In this document: positions 1-8,946 of the stretch, piece after piece
Numbering within the stretch: position 1 is the stretch's first letter
Layout of the letters: each line of letters begins with the position of its first letter
From: Methyloprofundus sedimenti
GTDB lineage: Bacteria; Pseudomonadota; Gammaproteobacteria; Methylococcales; Methylomonadaceae
Length of the DNA: 64,000 nt
Reading direction: 5' to 3'
Assembly: GCF_002072955.1 (NCBI RefSeq)
Contig: NZ_LPUF01000004.1
Span: forward strand, 62,001-126,000
The notes under the pieces: model-generated
The model's input: the letters and a program-made list of their open reading frames with translations, nothing else
What the model was told of the DNA's origin: nothing
The model's database searches: none
Made by a program: the position numbers and the translations under genes

Positions 1-444
1 CCGACATCAAGTATCTTGCTAAAAAAGTCCTTACTCTGGATACCCTTCTGGGGATGGGCAATGGCCACCTTAAAACCTATTGCTATTGATCGATCCAGTC
101 CTAAGGAGGCACTAACGCAATTATTAAAACAAGGGGCAAAACGCTTGCAGGAAGGCTATTGGATCGTAATATATCCAGAAGGTACCAGAACTGCTCCAGG
201 CGAACAACGAAAGTTCAGTGCAAGCGGGAGCTTACTCGCACTGCGTACTGGTCATCCGGTCCTCCCCGTTGCTCATAATGCCGGTGAATTCTGGCCACGA
301 TATAGTTTTTTGAAGTACCCAGGCACTATTCAGGTAAAAATTGGCCAAATTATTCCTGTCGAAGGTCGAAAAAGCAAAGATATTAACGCCGAAGCTGAAG
401 CATGGATTAACAAAGCCATGCTTGAAATTGAAGCTACAAAATAA
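1..444 (+). CDS. plsC: 1-acyl-sn-glycerol-3-phosphate acyltransferase, C-terminal part (truncated by window edge)
   Basis: The reading frame is open from base 1, so the gene begins outside the window; the in-frame TTG at 16 is not a convincing start. The visible part carries the PlsC block-III motif YPEGTR, which binds the glycerol-3-phosphate moiety, and ends in the usual short tail. The block-I NHxxxxD catalytic motif would lie upstream and cannot be seen. Family members transfer an acyl chain to lysophosphatidic acid at the inner membrane to make phosphatidic acid. A small lipoprotein gene follows 20 bp downstream on the same strand. Confidence 0.85.
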   Translation, partial: PTSSILLKKSLLWIPFWGWAMATLKPIAIDRSSPKEALTQLLKQGAKRLQEGYWIVIYPEGTRTAPGEQRKFSASGSLLALRTGHPVLPVAHNAGEFWPRYSFLKYPGTIQVKIGQIIPVEGRKSKDINAEAEAWINKAMLEIEATK

Positions 445-464
445 CCAATCTAAAAACAACTCTT

Positions 465-881
465 ATGAAAAAAATATTAATTATTAGCTTATCAGCTTTA
501 ATCTTGACGGCATGCTCTGAACAAGAGGAATATCAAGAAACGGTATTAGAACAAATAAAAAATGATTCAGATATTCAATCCTACCACCTTGAGCCTGAGA
601 CTGTAACGAAGTGCATTGTTGAATTATCCTCAAAGAAAATGCCCGGAATTGTTCCCTTTGATCCGATGCGCAAAGCTGCTTATAAAGGCTATACAAAAAT
701 GATCTCGACCAAAACGTCTGAAAAGCCGGAAGAAATTTTAAAAGAACTACGTGAGAGTTTTGGCTCAGCCCAAGGCCTGTCTGATGCACATAGAAATTAT
801 ACCAGTAGTTATTTAGAGTGTATGTCTACCGTGACTAACCTTGAATTAGATGAGGAAAGTACGGAAGAAACACAAGAATAG
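465..881 (+). CDS. Small lipoprotein of unknown function
   Basis: A 138-residue protein starts with a lipoprotein signal peptide: Lys-Lys, a hydrophobic run, and the lipobox LTAC with the lipidated Cys at about residue 17. The mature part is charged and Glu-rich, with two further cysteines (in TKCIVE and LECMST) that could form a disulfide. It lies 20 bp after plsC and is probably cotranscribed with it. I do not recognise a family. An inverted repeat that could end the transcript lies 18 bp downstream. Confidence 0.7.
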   Translation: MKKILIISLSALILTACSEQEEYQETVLEQIKNDSDIQSYHLEPETVTKCIVELSSKKMPGIVPFDPMRKAAYKGYTKMISTKTSEKPEEILKELRESFGSAQGLSDAHRNYTSSYLECMSTVTNLELDEESTEETQE

Positions 882-899
882 CTATAAGCAATGCTGCCC

Positions 900-939
900 G
901 GGTTGGATTTTTGTATATTTCATTAAAAAATCCGACCCC
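900..939. terminator. Inverted repeat between convergent genes
   Basis: GGGTTGGATTTTT (900-912) pairs with AAAAATCCGACCC inside 926-938, allowing one G-T pair; the loop is AT-rich. It sits between the lipoprotein gene (+) and the convergent M23 peptidase gene (-). Both outer flanks lack a long T tract, so termination is plausible but not strong. Confidence 0.45.
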
Positions 940-990
940 GATGACTTACGATGATTTTTTATCGTACTCGCCTTAAGACAAATCCCTAGC

Positions 991-1953
991 TCACTGACTT
1001 ACATCAAAACCAGATAACCATTGTCCAGCTTTAGGCTGAGACAGCTTACCCTGATTGTCACTAAACTTAAAAGGCACGGAAACTAGACTCATCCCCTGAT
1101 TTACTTGCACAGCAAAATGTAAATGCGGCCCGGAACTAAATCCGGTATTGCCTGAATAAGCAATTAACTGTCCGACCCCAATTCGCATGCCAGCATAAAC
1201 TTGCGCTCGATCTACTTGTAAATGGGCATAAACTGCCATAGATCCATCATCGTGTAAAATTGTTATGCTATTTGCACGCTCTTTATAGGCCTGTTTATCT
1301 ATTCCCCCTTTAAAATAATCATTTTCCAGACTCATGACCACTCCTGCTCTGGCCGCATGAACCTCTGAGCCTTCTGGCATTGCTAAATCAACCGCGTATT
1401 TATTTTGCTCATCAGTATGAGAAAACGGGCCATTAAAAGCCTGACTAATTTGAAACTTTTTATAACTGGCAAATGGCGGGATATAAATAGCCTGTGTATT
1501 ATGTCGAGCGGTGGGTTCACCAAGAGAATACCGATAACTAAGAGCATACCGCCAGCCTTGAAATTCATCTATAGCACCCAAGCCAAACAAAGGCTTGGAA
1601 ACGCCAGGCTGAACTACAAACTTTCTGGGTAAGGCTGGTTTTGCCTGCACATTGTCCTGTTCGGAAAAAGCCACTTCGACTTCTACCGGACCAAAATAAT
1701 CATTTCTGATGACAAATTCCGGCTGCCGTTTTTCGCCCACTTGTTTTAAGCTGACACGCTGCTTAGTTGCGACCTTTAACTGCCGAACTTCAAGCTTGAT
1801 TTCCTTACTTTTCTCAGCCGTCGGTAGCTTGTCAGTATAATGCCAGCCGCCTGTTTCATCCTGATATTTATATAATTTTTTTGCTTCACCCGGCAAACTC
1901 AACAGGCATAAGCATAATAACACCAGACTATTTAATAAAATACGCATGGTCAT
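991..1953 (-). CDS. M23-family (LytM-type) peptidase with N-terminal DUF4124-like segment
   Basis: The protein has a signal peptide (MRILLNSLVLLCLCLL then a cleavable region), a short DUF4124-like segment (LYKYQDETGGWHYTDK), a beta-rich middle, and a C-terminal M23 domain ending in SSGPHLHFAVQ, which holds the HxH zinc and catalytic pair. In place of the usual HxxxD at the first zinc site it reads KYAVD. A nearby SH may serve instead, and to my recollection this is common in the subfamily. The role would be periplasmic murein hydrolysis or regulation. An ATG at 1953 with AAGAG just upstream is preferred; ATG 1947 is possible, and a longer frame to 2010 adds residues unlike a signal peptide. 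Confidence 0.85.
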   Translation of the reverse strand: MTMRILLNSLVLLCLCLLSLPGEAKKLYKYQDETGGWHYTDKLPTAEKSKEIKLEVRQLKVATKQRVSLKQVGEKRQPEFVIRNDYFGPVEVEVAFSEQDNVQAKPALPRKFVVQPGVSKPLFGLGAIDEFQGWRYALSYRYSLGEPTARHNTQAIYIPPFASYKKFQISQAFNGPFSHTDEQNKYAVDLAMPEGSEVHAARAGVVMSLENDYFKGGIDKQAYKERANSITILHDDGSMAVYAHLQVDRAQVYAGMRIGVGQLIAYSGNTGFSSGPHLHFAVQVNQGMSLVSVPFKFSDNQGKLSQPKAGQWLSGFDVSQ

Positions 1954-2066
1954 TGCAGCTCTTATAACACTATATAGTTCACATTTAAACGTCATCATAG
2001 TTCCAACCATATTTCTAATATTAGCTATACATAATAGCTGACAACTACACTAATAATAACAAGCAA

Positions 2067-2591
2067 CTACTGCAAACTCTCCATAGTCGCAATTAGCTGA
2101 GCATTCAGCTCTGGATTTGTTAAACAGATATTGTCGACATCAAAATTCTGGTAAAAGCTCGGAACTGATAAACTCGCCTTAAGATTACCATTAAAATGCG
2201 CGACAGAATTAACCGCCATCGCCAAAACATTGGCAGCACCACCAGTGCCAGGCGAGGTAGCAAGAAACACTACCGGCTTATTCTGAAATACTTTTTTATT
2301 AATCCGTGAACTCCAGTCAAAAAGATTTTTATACGCCGCAGTAAAAGTTCCATTATGCTCGGCAAAAGAAATAATAAGCGCATCGCAAGCACCAATCTTA
2401 GCGACAAAATCTTGTGCTAATTGTGGTTGACCTAGCTCCTGCTCTTTGTCTACGCTAAACATCGGTAGTTCATAATCGTTTAAATCCAGCACTTCAACTT
2501 CTGCGTCTTCTAACAAGCTAGCCGCATAAGTCACTAATTGTTTATTAATGGATTTTTTACTACTACTCGCGCCAAACGCTATAACTTTCAT
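2067..2591 (-). CDS. NAD(P)H-dependent FMN reductase family flavoprotein
   Basis: The 174-residue protein is a single flavodoxin-like domain. The start MKVIAFGASSSKKSIN is the FMN phosphate loop, and ISFAEHNGTFTAAYKNLFDW matches the conserved central motif, usually PEYNGSxPxxLKNxIDW. This family includes chromate, quinone and azo reductases that use NAD(P)H and FMN in the cytoplasm. The length is normal. The ATG is preceded by GGAGAG. It stands alone; the MITE begins 81 bp upstream of its start. Confidence 0.85.
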   Translation of the reverse strand: MKVIAFGASSSKKSINKQLVTYAASLLEDAEVEVLDLNDYELPMFSVDKEQELGQPQLAQDFVAKIGACDALIISFAEHNGTFTAAYKNLFDWSSRINKKVFQNKPVVFLATSPGTGGAANVLAMAVNSVAHFNGNLKASLSVPSFYQNFDVDNICLTNPELNAQLIATMESLQ

Positions 2592-3103
2592 TATCTCTCC
2601 TTTAATTATTGCCTCAGTACTTCATTTCAAGCATTCATATTAGCAAATACTTCTTCTATTGCTACGATTATCCTAGAAACCGCAGTTGACCGCTATAAAA
2701 CATTATAAGTGACTGAATATAAAATATAATGATGGTAAATACTGGTCACCTGCTGGGTGACTATACTCCGCTTTACGGTTTTGTGGATAAATCTAAGCAC
2801 AAAATACTGCGTTACAGCTCTTGCCAAGGGCTATGGCCATTGCCTGCGAGCAGTGCCTTGTCTTTCATACTCAGGTTTTCCACAAAATCCGTACTCAACT
2901 GAGGTTTCTAGGATTATTAAATAACACTTTACCTGCAGCAAATCATCGCATGAATTTATCCAAATAAATGACTTTATCTCAGGAAAAGAGCCTCAATATT
3001 AATATTGAAACTGGCTCACTTATTTTGGCTATTAACAGGAAATACTCTATTAGCCATTACAGGAGTATAATTAAGCCATTTTTAAGATAAATATAGTCAC
3101 TCC
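2592..3103. other. Intergenic region holding MITE copy 1
   Basis: This 512-bp gap between the flavin reductase (-) and the RRM gene (+) is about half filled by the mobile element at 2672-2912. The remaining flanks are AT-rich, and I see no gene in them. Confidence 0.7.
2672..2912. mobile_element. MITE copy 1 (241 bp, non-coding)
   Basis: The left end CCTAGAAACCGCAGTTGA and the reverse complement of the right end CCTAGAAACCTCAGTTGA match at 17 of 18 positions. Directly outside lie identical 5-bp copies of ATTAT (2667-2671 and 2913-2917), the target duplication. There is no open reading frame that could be a transposase. A second copy with its own TTTAA duplication lies at 22107-22346 and is alignable over the full length. 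Inside are further complementary arms (TTTTGTGGA near 2780 and TCCACAAAA near 2880). Ends starting CCTA and AT-rich 5-bp duplications recall IS1380-type elements such as ISEcp1; that link is from memory. Confidence 0.92.
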
Positions 3104-3385
3104 ATGAAATTACTGGTACGCAACTTAACCCGAAATACCTCCGAAACAGAGCTTCGAGAACTCTTTTCAGCATACGGAACTGTGCAGTCTTGCACCTTGG
3201 TTCTAGACAATGACACAGGCATATCCAAAGGCTTTGGATTTATCGAGATGCCTAAACCAGGCGAGGCCAAATCAGCGATGAAAAACCTTAATGGCAGTGA
3301 TGTCGCTGGTAGCAAGATCCGCGTTAAGAAAGCTGAACCACTAAATACCCAGGACAATAGCAATGAAGAAGGAACAAGCGAATAA
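3104..3385 (+). CDS. RNA-binding protein with a single RRM domain
   Basis: The 93-residue protein is almost entirely one RRM. RNP2 is LLVRNL (residues 3-8) and RNP1 is KGFGFIEM (residues 42-49), with aromatic residues at the RNA-stacking positions. Single-RRM proteins of this kind occur in many gammaproteobacteria and cyanobacteria and are often cold-responsive. The acidic tail (NEEGTSE) is typical. Its last 23 bases overlap the next gene, so the two are probably translated together. Confidence 0.88.
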   Translation: MKLLVRNLTRNTSETELRELFSAYGTVQSCTLVLDNDTGISKGFGFIEMPKPGEAKSAMKNLNGSDVAGSKIRVKKAEPLNTQDNSNEEGTSE

Positions 3386-3593
3386 GCCCCGTATCCACGA
3401 CCCATTGCATGGCATAACATTAGAGAAAATTGTAACCTCTCTAGTTGAACAATATGGCTGGGAAGAATTAGGCCGCCTAATTAAAATAAAATGCTTTACC
3501 AGTGACCCAAGCATCACTTCCAGCCTAAAATTTCTTCGTAAAACGCCCTGGGCACGACAAAAGGTTGAGACGCTTTTTTTGCGCAATCAATGA
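3363..3593 (+). CDS. VF530-family (DUF2132) small DNA-binding protein
   Basis: The 76-residue protein carries the family core [20 protein letters not shown] and the segment [20 protein letters not shown], which match VF530/DUF2132 proteins, thought from structure to bind DNA. It overlaps the end of the RRM gene by 23 bp in another frame, which indicates an operon. The start ATG lies within the RRM reading frame. Confidence 0.85.
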   Translation: MKKEQANKPRIHDPLHGITLEKIVTSLVEQYGWEELGRLIKIKCFTSDPSITSSLKFLRKTPWARQKVETLFLRNQ

Positions 3594-3864
3594 ACGGGCA
3601 ATAAGATATAAAAAGCATAAGCATACCAAGTAGCCTGTTTTCTGATACACGTGACTTATAGCCGTCTTTTTCAGTCTGTATTTTGAACGAGTACAATAAG
3701 TCCCGTGACCTTTACTCTGTTTATATGAAAGGTTTATGACGTATTATTCCTTAACAGGAAACAATAAATACATATTTAGTATCATTGTAAATCTATATAT
3801 CGTACTTATAATTAATACGTGGGTTAAATTAAGCTCACTTCACTTTAATACAGAGGATATATTT

Positions 3865-4032
3865 ATGAACGATTTTTACAAAGATGCTTTAACTGCATTA
3901 GTATTTTTTATTGGCCTGCTTGGTTTTGTCTCAGGAGAATTTATTATCTCTTCAGCATTATTCGCTACTGCAGCTATTTCCAGTAACGTAAATGTGAACC
4001 GTAAAAGGAGTAAACCTGGAAAGATCGCATGA
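3865..4032 (+). CDS. Small membrane protein of unknown function
   Basis: The likely start is the ATG at 3865, preceded by AGAGGATAT at good spacing; an in-frame start at 3736 adds residues with no ribosome site. The 55-residue product has one or two hydrophobic segments (LTALVFFIGLLGFVSG, then IISSALFATAAIS) and a basic tail (NRKRSKPGK), which suggests a cytoplasmic C-terminus. A strong terminator follows 40 bp downstream. I do not recognise a family. Confidence 0.55.
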   Translation: MNDFYKDALTALVFFIGLLGFVSGEFIISSALFATAAISSNVNVNRKRSKPGKIA

Positions 4033-4071
4033 AAATAAAGCCCGTTTTCAAGCGGCTTAATCAAAAAACTA

Positions 4072-4110
4072 AAGACTTCCATGCTCCAAGAAGCAGGGAA
4101 GTCTTTTTTT
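4072..4110 (+). terminator. Rho-independent terminator after small membrane protein gene
   Basis: AAGACTTCC (4072-4080) pairs with GGAAGTCTT (4097-4105), and the stem runs directly into a T tract. It ends the small membrane protein transcript. Confidence 0.8.
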
Positions 4111-4210
4111 ATGCTTTAAATATATCAATGTTTCTGCTTACAAAAACCCATTTATATAGACCAGTTTTTCATCAATAGAAATTGACGCCATAAAAGTAAT
4201 CATTACTGAA

Positions 4211-4444
4211 CTAGTGCGGGTCATTGTCTGGATACAACGAATATTCTCCATCAGGTCCAGTATAACCAGGTGAATTCGGACCTGGATTGTCCCCATTACC
4301 GGTATGTTCATCTCGCCAGGCTTCAGCCGCACGAGAGTCTGGATTATAGTAACCTTCTTCTATCACTTCGCCAGCACAACCAACTAGCCCTAACAGAGTA
4401 ACTGTAAAGCATAGACTTAACTTAATTTTTGATGCCTGAATCAT
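4211..4444 (-). CDS. Small lipoprotein of unknown function
   Basis: The 77-residue protein has a lipoprotein signal peptide with lipobox LVGC (Cys 23). The mature part is acidic, Gly/Pro/Asn-rich and low in complexity (NGDNPGPNSPGYTGPDGE), likely disordered and anchored to a membrane. It lies 55 bp downstream of rpiA on the same strand. I know no family. Confidence 0.65.
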   Translation of the reverse strand: MIQASKIKLSLCFTVTLLGLVGCAGEVIEEGYYNPDSRAAEAWRDEHTGNGDNPGPNSPGYTGPDGEYSLYPDNDPH

Positions 4445-4499
4445 TTATTCACCTTCATTTGAAAATATCATTTGCCACTTATCATGCTATCCAGTTTTT

Positions 4500-5180
4500 T
4501 TAGCTGACCGTGATTTCTTTTACTACCCCGTTATCAGCCAGCAAAACAGTACTAGCTAGCCCATAAAAGATACCATGCTCAACAACACCTGGTGTCGCAT
4601 TTAATAAACTATCTAATTCAGCAATCTCCAGTTTTGGATCAAAGCGCATATCCAATACCAAACTGCCATAAGACGATACGGCCAAACCGCTGCCTTGGCT
4701 ATTTTGCCGTAAAAATCCTTGCCCGCCTAATTGCTTAAGGCTCTGTTGCACCAATTGCCAGGCAAAAGGCATTACTTCGATTGGGATAGGAAAATGTGCG
4801 CCAATATGGTCAACTATCTTAGTTTGATCAATCAGCACAATAAATTGATCACATGCTTTTGCCAATAACTTCTCTCTAACCAGGTCAGCACCCTGGCCTT
4901 TTAATAAAGAATTATCGGGAGCGACTTCATCAGCACCATCGACGTACAAATCCAGTCGAGATAAATGCTCTATTGCAAGCAGCGGCAAACCGAGCTCCTG
5001 AGCTTTAAGCATACTGACAATAGAGCTGGATACGCAAGTAATTGCCAGATTTTCCTCTGTTTGGCGACGTGCCAGTTCAACAATAAAATAATCTGCAGTT
5101 GACCCTGTTCCCAAACCAACGGTCATACCATTTTTAACTCGTTTAGCTGCGTGCTGTGCTACTAATTCTTTATCATTCAT
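4500..5180 (-). CDS. rpiA: Ribose-5-phosphate isomerase A
   Basis: The 226-residue protein matches RpiA along its length: the substrate phosphate loop GLGTGST (residues 22-28), YVDGADEV, and KGQGADLVREK, where the Lys of the KGxGA motif and the DGADE Asp are the known active-site region. It interconverts ribose-5-phosphate and ribulose-5-phosphate in the pentose phosphate pathway, and in methylotrophs also supports the ribulose monophosphate cycle. The length is normal for the family (about 220). It stands alone upstream of the small lipoprotein gene. Confidence 0.95.
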   Translation of the reverse strand: MNDKELVAQHAAKRVKNGMTVGLGTGSTADYFIVELARRQTEENLAITCVSSSIVSMLKAQELGLPLLAIEHLSRLDLYVDGADEVAPDNSLLKGQGADLVREKLLAKACDQFIVLIDQTKIVDHIGAHFPIPIEVMPFAWQLVQQSLKQLGGQGFLRQNSQGSGLAVSSYGSLVLDMRFDPKLEIAELDSLLNATPGVVEHGIFYGLASTVLLADNGVVKEITVS

Positions 5181-5336
5181 GACATCTCATCTCCAACTAG
5201 ACACAATATGCAATCTATTTGCATTGCCAGCATTGGGTAAACGAGCTATTGGCCCATTCCCCCAAATCCCGTTCGACATTTATGCATGGCCAATGACAAA
5301 AGTGCTACCACTATAAAATACCTGGACGGGTTTCTT

Positions 5337-5816
5337 TTATGCACCACGATATTGCAGTTGCTGAACTCTATCCAGCATGGCCTGTGCATGCCCTTCATGA
5401 TTGACGCCATACAATGCTTCGACTACCTTACCTTGTTTATCAATAATAAAAGTAGATCTAAGAATGGCCATCTTAGTCTCACCGTTCTTTACTTTTTCAC
5501 GCCAGACATCATAGGCGACGCATACCTCTCCACTCTCATCAGCAAGTAAATCCAGCTTTAGATTAAATTTTGCTATAAAGTCAACATGGCTGGTACATGA
5601 ATCTTTACTCACACCAATAACCACAGTATCCAGCGCAGCAAATTCATTAGCCAGAGCGGTAAAGTCATTAGCTTCTATTGTACAGCCAGGAGTATCGTCT
5701 TTTGGATAGAAATACAAAACAACATTTTTACTGTCTTTAAAAGAAGATAGTTTGACAATTTTATTATCCTGATTGACTGAACTGAATTCCGGGGCAATTT
5801 GATTTTTTTCTAACAT
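5337..5816 (-). CDS. bcp: PrxQ/Bcp-type peroxiredoxin
   Basis: The 159-residue protein is a thioredoxin-fold peroxidase with the motif PKDDTPGCT; Cys45 is the peroxidatic residue. The resolving Cys found five residues later in E. coli Bcp is Asn50 here. Cys74 (KDSCTSH) and another near residue 98 could take over, or the enzyme may work in a 1-Cys manner. It reduces hydroperoxides in the cytoplasm using thioredoxin. The start ATG has AGGAGT (written on the minus strand) just upstream. Confidence 0.9.
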   Translation of the reverse strand: MLEKNQIAPEFSSVNQDNKIVKLSSFKDSKNVVLYFYPKDDTPGCTIEANDFTALANEFAALDTVVIGVSKDSCTSHVDFIAKFNLKLDLLADESGEVCVAYDVWREKVKNGETKMAILRSTFIIDKQGKVVEALYGVNHEGHAQAMLDRVQQLQYRGA

Positions 5817-5984
5817 GGAAACTCCTTATTTTTTATAATTATTTAAAATCGATCAATTTGATTATTACTGAATTTAGCAGGTAAAAAAACCTTAAAATTA
5901 GTCCAAGAATAAATGTAACAATATTGCATTGCCAAAATGCTGGAGAAATGGACTAAATAAATCCTGCTTCCCGACAATTTTTCA

Positions 5985-7286
5985 TTAAGATTGCGGTTTT
6001 TTAGCATTTAATTTCTTACGCACAAGATCAATATGTAACAACAGATTGTAGACCTGGTCAGCATAAGAAAGAGGTGTTTTCACCTTATTAACCTGATCTT
6101 CAATACGCGACAATTCACGACTTATCATCACAAATTGAGCTACGGAGAGCTGCTGCCTGTGTACGGTATCATCTACCTCCTGTAATTCCTTATACCAGCG
6201 ATAAATTTTAGAACGAATACGCCAGCGGTATAGCGGCGGCATTATTTTACCCAAAGGCAATAACAGCGCTAATAAAGGCACTAACATAACAATCATTCTA
6301 TCGATAAATACGGCAGGCCAGAAAGGTAAGTAACGCATCAAAAAAGGCGGACCTTTTTTATAAAATCGCTCTGCAACTTTATTGATGGGATACGCTGTAA
6401 ATTCACTGGATGGAAATGTTCCAGCTGCCGAAAAAACACTCGCTTTACTATGAATTACATCCGCAGCTTTGAGGAATAAAACTATCAGTGCCGGATTAAA
6501 ATCTTCGCTAATCACTAAATTAGCAGTAGGCGCAAGCAAAGTCACTGTTTGAGCAGGTACGTTTTTTCCCAGATCTATGACACCTTCAGGTAAAGTAATT
6601 TTCGAGAGATAGGGTAGCAAACGCATGTACGCATCAGCGCGGTTTAAATCTAGCAGCTTTACCTGATTATCACGTAACAGTTGTTCCACGATGTCAGATT
6701 CGCTGGAAGCAACCATAATATCGACATCAATCTCCGATTTAATCAAAGCTTCAGCTGCTTCTTTAGCAGGAAAAGCTAATAACTGAGCCATATTTTCTTC
6801 GATATGGTTTAATTCAAGTAACTGTTTTGCCAGTATTCGTGTACCGCTACCTTCCTCACCAATAGCAATACGTAAGCCAGAAAAATCAGCTATTTGTTCG
6901 ACATTAATTCGTTTACCAAGAATAATCCATAAGGGTTCATAGAAAAGGCTTCCTAACGAATACAGCCCCGGCTCCTTGTTTCCCGTGCCCCCTTGAATAA
7001 AGGCCAGATCCGCCTGCTTATTTACTAAGCGGCGGATATTTTCCCCTGACCCGGTAGAACTGATGATCTCCAGCTCAATGCCTTCTTTAGCAAGTTCTTC
7101 GCGATATTGCTGCGCGATTTCATAGTATGTACCAGTCTTTGATCCAGTGCTAATAACAATCTTTTTCGGTGGCGGTGGCGCAACAAATTGATAGGCGAAC
7201 CAGAAGCCGGCAATAACCAGTAATATAGCGGGACCAAAAGTCACTACAAGGTCCATATATGATCTATTTGAGGCGCTCTTTGACAT
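5985..7286 (-). CDS. TAXI-family TRAP transporter solute-binding protein with membrane anchors
   Basis: An N-terminal membrane segment (LVVTFGPAILLVIAGFWFAYQFV) leads into a periplasmic TAXI domain with the typical opening ISTGSKTGTYYEIAQQYREEL and LAFIQGGTGN. A second hydrophobic segment (MIVMLVPLLALLLPLG) precedes a charged cytoplasmic tail of about 90 residues. Such anchored TAXI proteins often lack a neighbouring permease, as here. The ATG at 7286 follows GGGG at good spacing and is preferred over the frame start at 7313. The ligand cannot be told from sequence. Confidence 0.85.
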   Translation of the reverse strand: MSKSASNRSYMDLVVTFGPAILLVIAGFWFAYQFVAPPPPKKIVISTGSKTGTYYEIAQQYREELAKEGIELEIISSTGSGENIRRLVNKQADLAFIQGGTGNKEPGLYSLGSLFYEPLWIILGKRINVEQIADFSGLRIAIGEEGSGTRILAKQLLELNHIEENMAQLLAFPAKEAAEALIKSEIDVDIMVASSESDIVEQLLRDNQVKLLDLNRADAYMRLLPYLSKITLPEGVIDLGKNVPAQTVTLLAPTANLVISEDFNPALIVLFLKAADVIHSKASVFSAAGTFPSSEFTAYPINKVAERFYKKGPPFLMRYLPFWPAVFIDRMIVMLVPLLALLLPLGKIMPPLYRWRIRSKIYRWYKELQEVDDTVHRQQLSVAQFVMISRELSRIEDQVNKVKTPLSYADQVYNLLLHIDLVRKKLNAKKPQS

Positions 7287-7916
7287 CGTTTTACCCCGTG
7301 ATTCTTGTAACATAATGTTAGGCTATGTATGCGTTAGATGCTGATGCCTTATATAGCTGGCCTTTGTTGCAAGTGTCATTAATTAAAAACAACAATTTAT
7401 GTAATTAATAAGACTTAATGCATGCATAGCCTAAATTAATTGCTTACAGTGTCTCATGATAATAGTCGCTATTGCTGATCAAGTATATTGCAAATTAGGC
7501 AAAAGCCTGGAATTTAGCAAGAATAAAATATTCAGCCAGCTCATGATAGCTAATCAAAATTTATATTTATTAAGTGTTGTGGGCTATTAAATTCGCAGGC
7601 TTACATAACTTATGCTATAGCTTTTTATCGCTGGAAAAATAATGTTGATTGGTGTTTTTATTACAGCCGGCACATTAAACGGCGTCGCGCAGCTATTATG
7701 CTAGAAGAAACAAGGAGAAAGCAGGTTGCACACTCTGTAAAGCTAATGAAAGGTGAGCCAATACAACCTGATTTTTAACGATTCTAAGCCTTGGTTTCTG
7801 ACTGCAACGCTCTGAACAAAGACCTGCGGTGCAACCGAGTGGTATGGCAGTCTCTCCGTCATTGCTAGCAGCCGACACTCCCGGACACTGCCTGAAAAAG
7901 GCACTTAAAGGAGTGC
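7287..7916. other. Intergenic region before the IS630 element
   Basis: These 630 bp hold no gene I can support. A short repeat (7324-7360) shared with 43706-43745 lies next to the TAXI gene. A 60-codon minus-strand frame at 7696-7878 has no ribosome site and looks random. Confidence 0.5.
7324..7360. repeat. Dispersed ~37-bp repeat, copy A
   Basis: TATGTATGCGTTAG, then TG.TGATG and CCTTATATAGC, recur at 43706-43745 with three substitutions and a one-base gap. Both copies sit in non-coding DNA at gene ends. Function unknown. Confidence 0.6.
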
Positions 7917-7994
7917 TATTACATTTCCCGTATTAATGAACTGAATTTTAATGTACTATAGCTTTCCCAGTTCTCCGTTATCAATCATATTTTT

Positions 7995-8366
7995 GTGCCA
8001 GCCCCTTACTCAGTCGATATTCGAAAAAAAGTGCTCAATGCTATTGAGATAGACAAACAAAGTAAACCTGATATAGCTAAACGTTTCGCTGTTTCTTATT
8101 CTTTTGTTTATACCTTATGGCAACATTACCAGGAAACTGGCATGATTGCAGCCAAAAAAGTAGGCGGGCATGTTGCACCAAAAGTAGATGAAGCGGGTGC
8201 TCTTGAGATAAAAGAATGGCTAATAAAAAAGCCTGATTTGACACTAAATGATCTTTGTGACCGATATGCTGAACACTTTGGTATTAGCATGGGGAAAAGT
8301 TCAATGGATAGAGCTCTTAAGCGTATGAATATTCGATATAAAAAAAAGTCCGTACGATCCAGCTAA
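7995..8366 (+). CDS. IS630-family transposase, N-terminal part (orfA)
   Basis: This 123-residue product begins with a helix-turn-helix region (YSVDIRKKVLNAIEIDKQSKPDIAKRFAVSYSFVY, described here by its position at residues 5-39) that binds the element ends, followed by a second winged-helix segment (LTLNDLCDRYAEHFGISMGKSS). The start is GTG at 7995. The frame ends after an A8 run at 8340-8347; coding continues in the +1 frame in the next entry. Confidence 0.85.
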   Translation: MPAPYSVDIRKKVLNAIEIDKQSKPDIAKRFAVSYSFVYTLWQHYQETGMIAAKKVGGHVAPKVDEAGALEIKEWLIKKPDLTLNDLCDRYAEHFGISMGKSSMDRALKRMNIRYKKKSVRSS

Positions 8367-8946
8367 ATATTGTGACCGAACTAAAAAGCTAAAAATAGAC
8401 TATTGCACTGAAATCGCCGATATATCGCTCGATAAGCTCATTTTTCTTGATGAAATGGGCGCAGGACTGAATCTCTCACCTCTTTATGGGCGAGCACCGT
8501 CAGATCAGCGTGTTTATGATGAAGCGCCGGTTGCTAAAGGGCAGCGTATAAGTATGGTCGGGGCAATGACATCAGCCGGTATGAAAACCGCCTTAAATTT
8601 TGAAGGAACCATGACAGGACTTGTATTCCTCTACTTTTTGAAGCATTTTCTTTGCCCCTTACTCGCTGAAGGTGACTATGTTGTGATGGATAATGCCTCA
8701 GTTCATAAAGTAGATGAAATTAAGGATCTTATTCAAAAGACAGGAGCAAAGCTTATTTACCTACCGCCTTACTCACCTGACCTTAACCCGATTGAATTAG
8801 CATGGAATAAAATTAAACAGTACTTACGCAAACAAAGACCACGAACCGTTGAAGCGTTATATCAAGCTTATGCCGAAGGGTTGAAATGCATCAGTACAGA
8901 TAATGCTCAAAGCTTTGTTAATCACTCAATGAAGTTCGCTATTTAA
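8347..8946 (+). CDS. IS630-family transposase, catalytic part (orfB, expressed by frameshift)
   Basis: Coding continues from orfA after A8 as SPYDPAKYCD. It holds the DDE triad: Asp in FLDEMG, Asp in VVMDNASVH and Glu in NPIELAWNKIK, with 34 residues between the second Asp and the Glu, which is the D34E signature of IS630/Tc1-mariner enzymes. Removing one A from the A8 run would fuse the two frames, so expression may depend on slippage on that run, or the copy is inactive. Confidence 0.85.
   Translation, partial: SPYDPAKYCDRTKKLKIDYCTEIADISLDKLIFLDEMGAGLNLSPLYGRAPSDQRVYDEAPVAKGQRISMVGAMTSAGMKTALNFEGTMTGLVFLYFLKHFLCPLLAEGDYVVMDNASVHKVDEIKDLIQKTGAKLIYLPPYSPDLNPIELAWNKIKQYLRKQRPRTVEALYQAYAEGLKCISTDNAQSFVNHSMKFAI

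Noticed and set aside
5286-5549. 87-codon plus-strand frame
   Set aside because: Antisense to the peroxiredoxin gene.
7696-7878. 60-codon minus-strand frame before the IS630 element
   Set aside because: No start context or similarity; composition like random sequence.
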